A DNA stretch of 64,000 bases from an uncultured Phocaeicola sp. (GTDB lineage Bacteria; Bacteroidota; Bacteroidia; Bacteroidales; Bacteroidaceae): contig CAOYQO010000005.1 of the NCBI GenBank assembly GCA_948566455.1, positions 62,001 through 126,000 of the forward strand. Reading direction: 5' to 3'. Under the pieces are notes generated by a model that was given only the letters and a program-made list of their open reading frames with translations, did not search any database and had not been told where the DNA came from. Position numbers and translations under genes: made by a program. This document shows, piece by piece, positions 54,558-61,892 of the stretch; within the stretch, counting starts at the first letter, position 1; each line of letters starts with the position of its first letter.

Positions 54558-55241
54558 ATGAAACTGGAACAAACAGCAGATGGAAGTTATACCCTCTATG
54601 TACCCGAACTGGACGAACATTATCATTCGGTGAAAGGGGCACTGACGGAGTCACAACATATTTTTATCGAAATGGGATTAAAGCATTCTCCCGTTTCCGA
54701 GCCCCACATTCTGGAGATAGGACTAGGAACAGGGCTGAATGCCTTTCTGACACTGCTTTCAGCAGAAGAGACCCGACGGAAAGTACATTATACCGGTATC
54801 GAACGCTATCCGTTAGCCGAAGAAACCTTGAAGCAACTGGACTACCCCCGCCTGATCGGCAAACAGCATGAGGAGGATTATTACGCCATTCACCGGGCGC
54901 CCTGGAACACAGAAACAGAGGTATCCCCTTGGTTCACATTACATAAAATTGAAGATGATTTTACCCGGCTTTTCAACCCGGAGGAAGGCAGCCGTCCCGC
55001 CGTTCCCTTATACGATATCATCTACTTTGATGCCTTCGCTCCCGAAAAACAACCCGAAATGTGGGAACAATCTCTTTTCGATACTTTATACAAGGTATTG
55101 AATGAAGGAGGTATCCTGACAACTTACTGTGCCAAAGGGGTGGTAAGAAGGATGCTGCAAACAGCCGGATTCACAGTAGAACGCCTTCCCGGCCCTCCGG
55201 GGGGAAAACGCGAGATACTGCGGGCAACCAAGTCTGATTAA
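54558..55241 (+). CDS. mnmD: tRNA 5-aminomethyl-2-thiouridine methyltransferase, MnmD type
   Basis: The 227-residue SAM-dependent enzyme has ILEIGLGTGLNAFLTLL as motif I. The MnmC methyltransferase-domain signature IIYFDAFAPEKQPEMW and GGILTTYCAKGVVRRML are also visible. It methylates nm5s2U to mnm5s2U at tRNA position 34. The FAD-dependent MnmC oxidase domain is absent, so this is the free-standing MnmD form. It ends the purD-linked group. Confidence 0.9.
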   Translation: MKLEQTADGSYTLYVPELDEHYHSVKGALTESQHIFIEMGLKHSPVSEPHILEIGLGTGLNAFLTLLSAEETRRKVHYTGIERYPLAEETLKQLDYPRLIGKQHEEDYYAIHRAPWNTETEVSPWFTLHKIEDDFTRLFNPEEGSRPAVPLYDIIYFDAFAPEKQPEMWEQSLFDTLYKVLNEGGILTTYCAKGVVRRMLQTAGFTVERLPGPPGGKREILRATKSD

Positions 55242-55438
55242 ACTTCTAGGACCGAAACTGATGAATGGTCAAGTTTCACCTAAAACAGTAAAACCGTTGT
55301 AAAATCCTTCAAATCCGTCATATACGCATAACTGCATATTTATCAGCAAATTACCATGAAACATTCATCGCTGAATCCGTCATAGATTCTTCATATTCTT
55401 TCTCCACGCTGAGATGATTGCCGTTATATACATAAAAA

Positions 55439-55465
55439 ATCTCCGGCTTGTCACAAGCCAGAGAT
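55439..55465. terminator. Hairpin terminator between mnmD and the lipoprotein gene
   Basis: ATCTCCGGCTTG and CAAGCCAGAGAT pair with one mismatch around a 3-base loop; TCTGTTTTAT follows. Confidence 0.65.
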
Positions 55466-55495
55466 TCTGTTTTATAAATCTAAAGTTTTTATTAT

Positions 55496-55525
55496 ATAAG
55501 ATTCTCCTGTCGGAGAAAGTCTTAT
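55496..55525. terminator. Second hairpin in the convergent gap
   Basis: ATAAGATTCTCC and GGAGAAAGTCTTAT pair with a two-base bulge around TGTC. Confidence 0.5.
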
Positions 55526-55637
55526 CTTGCTGAAAAAATGAACTTTATCCGAATTGGGATTGTATCGTTTCCTGATAAATTCATTTGTTTAGAAGGAACC
55601 GCTCCCCCACGAGAGGGAAGCAGTTTTTTAACCAAGT

Positions 55638-58520
55638 TTATTTTGCAGCTTTAACAACTACTTTCAGAGTCTTAGTTACACCGAATACATCTTTCAGTTT
55701 GAATTCGATAGTAACAGGTTCTGTAGTACCAATGCTAGAAGGCAACTGGATCATGATACCACCAGGAACAGCAGCATAGCCTTTACTCTTCACAGCTTCG
55801 TTAGCACCAAGATCTGTAACGATAACATCTGTTGCACTGATAGTGCCTGGTTCCCAAGCTCTGGTCTTGGTATTAACATTAGTTACGAATTTAGCATTAG
55901 TGTTAACCGTACCTACAGAAACAGGGATAGCAACTTTGTTACCGTTCTTGTAATAGTATGCAGATGCATTAGCATTAGCCAGCGTGAAGTTTGTAGCGAA
56001 TCCTTCAGTACCTTCTTCAAATCCTTGACGGAGGTTCATATCAGAACGCTTATCCACATTGCCGTCAGCCTTAACACCGTCGAACAGATAGAATGTATCA
56101 TCCAAAGCATCCACCAAAGTAAAGTCAGCATCTGTCAGAACCACTTCACGAGTTACATTGTTAGAAGTAAATTCTTTCTTAGCTTCTACCTTCTTAGCGT
56201 CACCCATCAAGCTAGCGAATCTCAGAGTAAAGTCTGATACTTGTTCCTTAGTTGCCGGATATACTCCGTAGAACCTGTAGTTGGCAACTATCGGAAGATT
56301 AGCTTCTCCAGTAGTTACATTTCCAACAAGAGTACGTGTATTCCATTCTTTTGCAAGACTTGAATATACGATATTAGTCAAAGGAATATTCTGAAGTCTC
56401 GTAGCATAATCTTGACCTAACACTTCATAACCGGAATAAGTAAACCAATTATCTACATTTTCATTATGGCTCAAAGTATAGTACTGAGCTGTAGAACCAA
56501 ATACAGTATATTGTTTAGCATATGCAGTAGTAAATGCTTCATAGAATGGAACACTCATAATTTCTACATCGCCTTCTTTTACCAAGTCACCATAAATGCT
56601 CAATACATTCTTCTTGTCATTCCAGATAGCCTTCTCACCGTTTACACGAGTAATATCCAAAGTCGGCTGAGTGAATTCGAATGGCAAGATGATCGAAGCA
56701 ACAGGTGTGTTGGTGTCTTCATCTTTCACTGTCAAAGTCAACTGATAAGCGTTCTTCAAAGTGAAGTTATACGGATATCCTTCAGATACAACGAACTGGA
56801 ATGTTATGGTGTTGTCCACAATAGCATAACGAACATTATACCCTTTTGTCCAGTTATCCCAATATTCATTGTTTTCGCCTTCACCACCAATCAATTCGAA
56901 ATCAATGCGTCCAGCTTCAACGGCACTCTTCCATACAGCCTTTTCTATAGCACTCATTTCATTGATTATTTTATCCAATGAATAAGCCTTAGTATTAAGA
57001 GCAAATACTTGCTTCTCATTAGCAGACCAAGAACCAGTAGTAGGTCTCAGTTCAGGATTATAATTAGGATCCTTGTCGTTTTCAACAATTAACTTAGCAT
57101 CCATCGGAGTATACAGACGTTCCAAAGTAATTTCATGAGCATTTGCCATTTCTTCACGCTGATAAGCAAAGAAGTGAGGCGCATCTTTATCGCCTTGTAC
57201 GATAGTACCGTCCATCAAAATGTAGTTGTAAACAAACTCAATGTAGTTATTTACTCCTGTTTCTCTTGTGAACTTGAAGCTATGACCTTCTTTATCTATT
57301 TCCACACCATACAACTGTGCGTTCTTCAAGTTCTTGGCAGATTGTTCCAAAGTAATCCAGTAGTCATATACAGCAGCTGCATCTACAGACGGAGAAATAT
57401 AAGAAACAATAGGAGTATAATCTACATTAACTGCACAATTTTCCAAGTTGCGCAAACCTACATTAACTTCGCCAATCTTCTTCAACTGAGCACTCAAATC
57501 ATACGGAGTTTTAATTATTGTTTCATTCAAAGTAGCAGTCAGAGACAAAGCGTGTTTTGCACCGTCATTAGCCTTGAACAACAGATAGTTCTTCGTTCTG
57601 GCATCATCAATATTTTCATAACGGACAAAGTCATGAGGCAATACCCATACTGCATTTTCAGAAGTGGCTCTAGTCAATACACCCTTAAACGGAACAGCAT
57701 CCTTAAACGGCAATTCTGTATCCACATTGGCAGAGTTCATCAAGTTGAATGAATAAGCAGAAGCATCTGTTCCCTGAGGATTAACCACAACTTCCAAGTC
57801 GCGATCAAGAGTGGTGTACAAACCTTTCTTCAAAGTTTTTTTGGCTGGTCCGTACTCAACATCCTTCTCATTAATTCCATAAAGTGCATGCATCGGATTA
57901 GCACCATTCAAGACATCCATATAACCCATAGTAGCACTGCTCGGAATAAAAATAGTCTGTTCATCACCATTTTCATCCTTTACAGTAATGTTCCAGCCAC
58001 CTTTTACTTGTGCAGCTACCGCACCATCGGCAATATATTCTGTTTCAACGTATGCAGCCTTTTCGGTATCCCATACCATCCAGTAACCGTTTTCGCTAAT
58101 CTTTGCATCATGTCCGGCAGCGGCAGCATCACCCGGTTCGCCCTGGTCACCCTTGTCACCCTTATCTCCTTTTGCAGGATATTCAGATTTCACACCGTCA
58201 AATGCCCAGTAACCGTCAATGATGGTCACAACTGTACCATTCTTACCGTCTTCACCTTTGTCACCTTTGATAGTTTCAATGGTACTTGTAGAATTGTCAC
58301 TCCAGGTTACAGTGATACCGTCACCGTTCTTCACTACGTTGGTAACATACTTACCAGCATCAACTTTTGCCTGTAAAGCTGAAAGAGCCGACTTGATATC
58401 GACCAGTTCCTTGTCGATGCGGTCAATGTCCTCATCATAGTCTTTACAAGACACAAATGTTCCTGTTGACGAAACCATCAAGGCTCCGAACAGAACTGCA
58501 CTTAAAAACTTTTTGTTCAT
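55638..58520 (-). CDS. Large surface lipoprotein with coiled coil and collagen-like repeats
   Basis: The 960-residue protein begins with a lipoprotein signal and lipobox FVSC (Cys25). The next residues, KDYDED, fit the acidic export tag that sends Bacteroidota lipoproteins to the cell surface. A short coiled coil follows (about 33-55, IDRIDKELVDIKSALSALQA). Two collagen-like Gly-X-Y stretches flank a repeated DGYWxxDG/NGYWMVWD module: residues 85-95 (KGDKGEDGKNG) and 117-131 (KGDKGDKGDQGEPGD). The rest is strand-rich. The head resembles DUF4988-type proteins of Bacteroides; the role is unknown, perhaps adhesion or surface coating. It lies 57 bases downstream of the AraC-type regulator on the same strand. 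Confidence 0.85.
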   Translation of the reverse strand: MNKKFLSAVLFGALMVSSTGTFVSCKDYDEDIDRIDKELVDIKSALSALQAKVDAGKYVTNVVKNGDGITVTWSDNSTSTIETIKGDKGEDGKNGTVVTIIDGYWAFDGVKSEYPAKGDKGDKGDQGEPGDAAAAGHDAKISENGYWMVWDTEKAAYVETEYIADGAVAAQVKGGWNITVKDENGDEQTIFIPSSATMGYMDVLNGANPMHALYGINEKDVEYGPAKKTLKKGLYTTLDRDLEVVVNPQGTDASAYSFNLMNSANVDTELPFKDAVPFKGVLTRATSENAVWVLPHDFVRYENIDDARTKNYLLFKANDGAKHALSLTATLNETIIKTPYDLSAQLKKIGEVNVGLRNLENCAVNVDYTPIVSYISPSVDAAAVYDYWITLEQSAKNLKNAQLYGVEIDKEGHSFKFTRETGVNNYIEFVYNYILMDGTIVQGDKDAPHFFAYQREEMANAHEITLERLYTPMDAKLIVENDKDPNYNPELRPTTGSWSANEKQVFALNTKAYSLDKIINEMSAIEKAVWKSAVEAGRIDFELIGGEGENNEYWDNWTKGYNVRYAIVDNTITFQFVVSEGYPYNFTLKNAYQLTLTVKDEDTNTPVASIILPFEFTQPTLDITRVNGEKAIWNDKKNVLSIYGDLVKEGDVEIMSVPFYEAFTTAYAKQYTVFGSTAQYYTLSHNENVDNWFTYSGYEVLGQDYATRLQNIPLTNIVYSSLAKEWNTRTLVGNVTTGEANLPIVANYRFYGVYPATKEQVSDFTLRFASLMGDAKKVEAKKEFTSNNVTREVVLTDADFTLVDALDDTFYLFDGVKADGNVDKRSDMNLRQGFEEGTEGFATNFTLANANASAYYYKNGNKVAIPVSVGTVNTNAKFVTNVNTKTRAWEPGTISATDVIVTDLGANEAVKSKGYAAVPGGIMIQLPSSIGTTEPVTIEFKLKDVFGVTKTLKVVVKAAK

Positions 58521-58577
58521 AAATAAAGATTTAAATTTATAAATTTAAAAAACTAAAAATTGGTTATACATATACTG

Positions 58578-59075
58578 TTATAAAAGGACTTCATTCTCTA
58601 TTTCCAAGTTCACCAGGTTCCTCTCGCGCGCCGCATACCGTTTCGGAGTCATACCCGTCTGACGGACGAAAGCCAGATAGAAAGGACTCTTCGAACCGAA
58701 ACCGCTCCGTGACGGAACCTCGCCCAGCGGACAACCGCCGTTGCGAAGCAGCTCCTTAGCGTATTCCACCCGGTAGCGGTTAAGCAACTCCTTCAGATGA
58801 CAACCGAAGTAGCGGTTCACCGCATTGCTCAGGTAAGTCTGGTTTGTTTCGAGCATCATACTCAGTTTCTTTAACGAAAGAGAGGAATCGAGGAACGCCC
58901 GGCGTATCTCCAACTGATACAATATACCTTTATATATAAGGCTGTCTGCCGGACGGACATCCGACAGTGACGAGAACCGCGCTGTCCATTCGCGACCGGC
59001 GGCACGATAGAGCAATGTCTTCTGCCTTACAGAAGTGCTGCTCGTCTTTTTACGTCTCAGAAACAGGTATTCCAT
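58578..59075 (-). CDS. Short AraC-type transcription regulator
   Basis: The 165-residue protein is mostly an AraC/XylS double helix-turn-helix domain (about 60-155): SLKKLSMMLETNQTYLSNAV, then LLNRYRVEYAKELL and GFGSKSPFYLAFVRQTGMTP, the second-helix signature. The N-terminal 55 residues are basic with no sensor domain, so it is much shorter than usual AraC proteins. It may be a stand-alone DNA-binding protein or a truncated relative of longer Bacteroides regulators. It precedes the large lipoprotein gene with a 57-base gap, and its upstream region contains the inverted-repeat segment at 59114-59319. Regulation of the lipoprotein is the natural guess. Confidence 0.8.
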   Translation of the reverse strand: MEYLFLRRKKTSSTSVRQKTLLYRAAGREWTARFSSLSDVRPADSLIYKGILYQLEIRRAFLDSSLSLKKLSMMLETNQTYLSNAVNRYFGCHLKELLNRYRVEYAKELLRNGGCPLGEVPSRSGFGSKSPFYLAFVRQTGMTPKRYAARERNLVNLEIENEVLL

Positions 59076-59113
59076 CTAAACTCGTTATTCGTTCTTATTG
59101 GCCTTTTATGCAG

Positions 59114-59319
59114 ATCTCTTAGTAAGAGATCTACAAACAGACGATAACAGGCTTTAAATCAAAATATTAACTATACAGATACAAGATTAAATCAGAGCCG
59201 GTAGAACCAGAAGAAAAACTTTTTTTCACAATATTCCATATTTTTTCCGCGAAAAGTGTACTAGTTATCAAAACTTTCCTTATTTTTGCACGTGAAATGT
59301 CGATCTCTTACTAAGAGAT
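59114..59319. repeat. Inverted-repeat-bounded segment, candidate invertible promoter
   Basis: ATCTCTTAGTAAGAGATC at 59114-59131 recurs as its reverse complement at 59302-59319. The 170-base interior holds plus-strand TATTTTTG (59281-59288), ending 13 bases before the right repeat. No minus-strand TAnnTTTG box is inside, nor between the left repeat and the AraC-type gene. Inversion would place the box to read left into the regulator with a leader of roughly 60 bases. Each repeat is itself a near palindrome with a one-base centre, so a pair of operators is the alternative. Confidence 0.6.
59281..59288 (+). promoter_or_regulatory. -7 box inside the inverted-repeat segment
   Basis: TATTTTTG pointing right. 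The expected -33 site near 59256 reads GTG rather than TTG, so the match is partial. Confidence 0.45.
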
Positions 59320-59601
59320 TTATACTTTTTTCATCTTCCATACATACAATAACCCATTGATTTTCAATCATCCACAATCAGTTCCTATTCCTTCTCTTAA
59401 CATATAGTAAGATAAATACATGAACAAAGATTGAAAGGATTTTTTTACAAATCTTATTCTTCACGAATACAAGAGCCTTATATGGCATCTTAAAAAGATT
59501 GACAAACGACAAGACACTTCCCACCCAATATAAAGCGCATATTTATAGAGAACAATAAAGAGTACATAGAATGCCATATAGAATCTCTTACCTGAAACCA
59601 A

Positions 59602-59640
59602 GGCTTCTCATACAGCCACAGAATAGCCGTATGAAAAGCC
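59602..59640 (+). terminator. Possible terminator right of the switch segment
   Basis: GGCTTCTCATAC and GTATGAAAAGCC pair over 12 positions with one mismatch around a 15-base loop. It could stop rightward transcription from the promoter-like box at 59281 before the metal transport genes. Confidence 0.45.
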
Positions 59641-59652
59641 CTAACCAGACTG

Positions 59653-59710
59653 AAATTGCTTATCAATTGAGCAATTTGGGGAGTATTTGTACCTGATTAA
59701 TGAGCAATTT
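59653..59710. promoter_or_regulatory. AGCAATTT repeats, possible metal-regulator operators
   Basis: AAATTGCT (59653-59660) and AGCAATTT (59670-59677) form an inverted pair with a 9-base centre. TGAGCAATTTG recurs directly at 59668-59678 and 59701-59711, 33 bases (about three helical turns) apart, just before the znuA-like -7 box. Confidence 0.45.
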
Positions 59711-59713
59711 GCG

Positions 59714-59721
59714 TATATTTG
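59714..59721 (+). promoter_or_regulatory. -7 box of the metal ABC transporter genes
   Basis: TATATTTG, 28 bases before ATG 59750; the -33 is unclear but AGCAATTT repeats overlap that region. Confidence 0.45.
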
Positions 59722-59749
59722 TTGTTGTTAAACAGAAAAGATAACATTC

Positions 59750-60655
59750 ATGAGAACCAGACATCACATATTTTCCCCATTGCATCCCGGCAAAAGTATC
59801 CTTTGTTCGTGCTGCATGGTACTGATAGTGTGCCTGTTTACCGCCTGTGACAGTAAACAGTCCACTTCCACAAAACCGACCCTGACTGTCACCCTGGAGC
59901 CCTTGCGCTATTTCACAGAAACCATTGCAGGCGATAAATTCAAGATAGTCAGCATGGTTCCGAAAGGAAGCAGCCCCGAAACCTACGACCCTACCCCCCA
60001 ACAACTGGTCAATCTGGATAAAAGCACCGCCTACCTGCGCATCGGCTATATCGGTTTCGAACAAGCCTGGATGGATAAACTGACCACGAATGCCCCTCAT
60101 CTGAAAGTATTCGATACCTCAAAAGGAATAGACGTCATACACGAAACAGGACACAACCACGGTGACCATCATCACGAAGGGGGTATAGAGCCTCATATAT
60201 GGAACTCCGCACGCAATGCCTCAGTAATCGCCCGTAATATCTACTCCGCCCTGAGTGAACTGGACAGTGCAAACGAACCTTATTTCAAGCATCGGCTGGA
60301 CAGTCTGCAACAAATTATCGCACAGACAGATACGGACGTTCGTGACCGGCTACAGAATGCCGATACCACTTTCCTTATCTATCATCCGGCACTCAGTTAT
60401 TTTGCTAGGGACTACGGATTAAAGCAAATCAGCATAGAAGAAGGAGGAAAGGAACCCTCACCCGCCCATCTGAAAGAACTGATAGAAACCTGCCGCCGGG
60501 ACAATGCCCGGGTTATTTTTGTCCAACAGGAATTCGATACCCGCAATGCCCGGCTGATAGCAGATGAACTGGGAGTCACCGTTGTTCCCATTAATCCGCT
60601 AAGTTATGAATGGCGGGAAGAGATGATCAATGTAGCAAATGCACTTGCCAAATAA
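59750..60655 (+). CDS. Metal-binding lipoprotein of a Zn/Mn ABC transporter (ZnuA-like)
   Basis: The 301-residue protein has an unusually long N-terminus before the lipobox LFTAC (Cys33). The ZnuA/TroA fold follows: TVTLEPLRYFTETIAGDKFK and VPKGSSPETYDPTPQQL. A His-rich loop HETGHNHGDHHHEGGIEPH at about 129-147 suggests zinc. Later ligand blocks are IYHPALSYFARDYGL and the Asp/Glu-rich C-terminal half. It captures Zn (or Mn) outside the inner membrane. The ATPase gene follows after 9 bases; no permease gene follows in the window. The His-rich loop makes zinc more likely than manganese. Confidence 0.9.
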   Translation: MRTRHHIFSPLHPGKSILCSCCMVLIVCLFTACDSKQSTSTKPTLTVTLEPLRYFTETIAGDKFKIVSMVPKGSSPETYDPTPQQLVNLDKSTAYLRIGYIGFEQAWMDKLTTNAPHLKVFDTSKGIDVIHETGHNHGDHHHEGGIEPHIWNSARNASVIARNIYSALSELDSANEPYFKHRLDSLQQIIAQTDTDVRDRLQNADTTFLIYHPALSYFARDYGLKQISIEEGGKEPSPAHLKELIETCRRDNARVIFVQQEFDTRNARLIADELGVTVVPINPLSYEWREEMINVANALAK

Positions 60656-60664
60656 CAGAGCCTT

Positions 60665-61432
60665 ATGACGAATCCCATTATACAACTTACAGATATTTCC
60701 GCTTCTTACGATGAGAAGACAGTACTGAGTCACGTCAATCTCACGGTATATGAACGTGACTTCCTTGGTGTAATCGGCCCCAATGGTGGCGGAAAAACCA
60801 CACTGATCAAGATCATACTAGGGTTACTGAAGCCCGCTTCGGGCAGTGTCCGTTTCTATAAGAACGAAAAAGAAGTACCCGAAATAGCCATGGGATACTT
60901 ACCACAATACAACAGTATTGACAAGAAATTCCCCATCTCCGTATATGAGGTGGTATTATCGGGGCTCAACAAACAGAAGTCCCTGTTCCACCGCTACACC
61001 CCCGAACAGCACGAACTGGTGAGCCGGATTATTGCCCGCATGGGTCTGGAAGGTTTGGAAAGCCGTGCCATCGGCGAACTGAGCGGAGGACAACTGCAAC
61101 GCGCGCTCTTGGGACGCGCCTTGGTTTCAAACCCTGAGGTTGTCATTCTGGACGAACCCAATACCTACATTGACAAACGGTTTGAGGCCAAACTCTACTC
61201 CCTGCTGGAAGAAATCAACAAGGAACGGGCCATCATCCTGGTAAGCCATGACATAGGCACTGTGCTGCAAAATGTAAAAACCATAGCGTGCGTCAACGAA
61301 ACGCTGGATTATCATCCCGATACGGAAGTAGCCACCGAATGGCTGGAAGAGCATTTCGGATGCCCCATCGAACTGTTAGGACATGGGAACTTCCCTCACC
61401 GCATCTTGAAATGCCATCATCACGACGAATAA
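60665..61432 (+). CDS. Zn/Mn ABC transporter ATPase (ZnuC-like)
   Basis: The 255-residue ABC ATPase has Walker A GPNGGGKTT, the Q-loop in MGYLPQYNSIDKKFP, signature ELSGGQLQRALLGRALV, Walker B EVVILDEPNTYID and the switch His in LVSHDIG. The C-terminus is His-rich (CHHHDE), as in some zinc transport ATPases. It energises metal uptake with the ZnuA-like protein. The membrane permease expected as the next gene is missing; a 460-base gap and a DUF2723 gene follow. Confidence 0.92.
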   Translation: MTNPIIQLTDISASYDEKTVLSHVNLTVYERDFLGVIGPNGGGKTTLIKIILGLLKPASGSVRFYKNEKEVPEIAMGYLPQYNSIDKKFPISVYEVVLSGLNKQKSLFHRYTPEQHELVSRIIARMGLEGLESRAIGELSGGQLQRALLGRALVSNPEVVILDEPNTYIDKRFEAKLYSLLEEINKERAIILVSHDIGTVLQNVKTIACVNETLDYHPDTEVATEWLEEHFGCPIELLGHGNFPHRILKCHHHDE

Positions 61433-61517
61433 ATCCGATTATCGTGACCTAAGCCTTTTCATGCGGCAGGTTAAGCCCTATCCACCTTATCATTAAGCAT
61501 TTTCTTACGGCAGACTT

Positions 61518-61605
61518 CTACAGTCGCCGGCAGTGCTCCGTACAGTCCACTGCAACAGACCGTACGGACTACTATAGCAGACTGTACAGTCCACTGTAGC
61601 GGTCT
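61518..61605. repeat. 22-base-period array of GTAC-centred palindromes
   Basis: Four 22-base units start at 61518, 61540, 61562 and 61584. The unit junctions carry GTAC at 61540, 61562 and 61584, the last two inside the perfect palindromes CCGTACGG (61560-61567) and GACTGTACAGTC (61580-61591). GTACAGTCCACTG is shared by units 2 and 4. The sequence differs from the array at 16414-16512 but the design is the same. Confidence 0.75.
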
Positions 61606-61849
61606 ATACTGGTTTACCGTATAAAAGACCTTAACCTAACCATCAATCAAGCTTAACCATAGAGTAGAAAAAGGTTAGGAATCCAAAGGTTTCCTTCATC
61701 TGTACAAACTGAAATTTCAGAACACAGTATACAAACCAGCAATAAAACATAGAAATTCCGTTAAGGACTGAAAGAAACATTTTCTGCCGCATTCCCTAAG
61801 GATAACACTAAATAACAGACCATTGCCTCCCTATTCCAACTTTCTTTCG

Positions 61850-61857
61850 TATCTTTG
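61850..61857 (+). promoter_or_regulatory. -7 box of the DUF2723 gene
   Basis: TATCTTTG, 35 bases before ATG 61893; a TTG at 61823-61825 is slightly too far for an ideal -33. Confidence 0.45.
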
Positions 61858-61892
61858 CGCCCATTGAACGTTAACGAAACAATAATATATTC

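Larger units (their letters stand above)
55242..55637. other. 396-base convergent intergenic region
   Basis: No gene seen. Two hairpins (55439-55465 and 55496-55525) and a weaker GC-rich stem near 55594-55627 lie between mnmD and the large lipoprotein gene and probably stop transcription from both sides. Confidence 0.6.
59076..59749. other. 674-base intergenic region
   Basis: No gene seen. Besides the inverted-repeat segment it contains a 10-base inverted pair TATATGGCAT (59479-59488 and 59571-59580), a half-site AATCTCTTA (59582-59590), a hairpin (59602-59640) and the AGCAATTT repeats before the metal transport genes. Confidence 0.6.
61433..61892. other. 460-base intergenic region with a palindrome array
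   Basis: No gene seen. The 22-base-period array is at 61518-61605 and the likely -7 box of the downstream gene at 61850-61857. Confidence 0.65.

Noticed and set aside
61518..61605. CRISPR-like array or tRNA-like fold
   Set aside because: Tandem 22-base units without spacers, and no tRNA cloverleaf or conserved T-loop.
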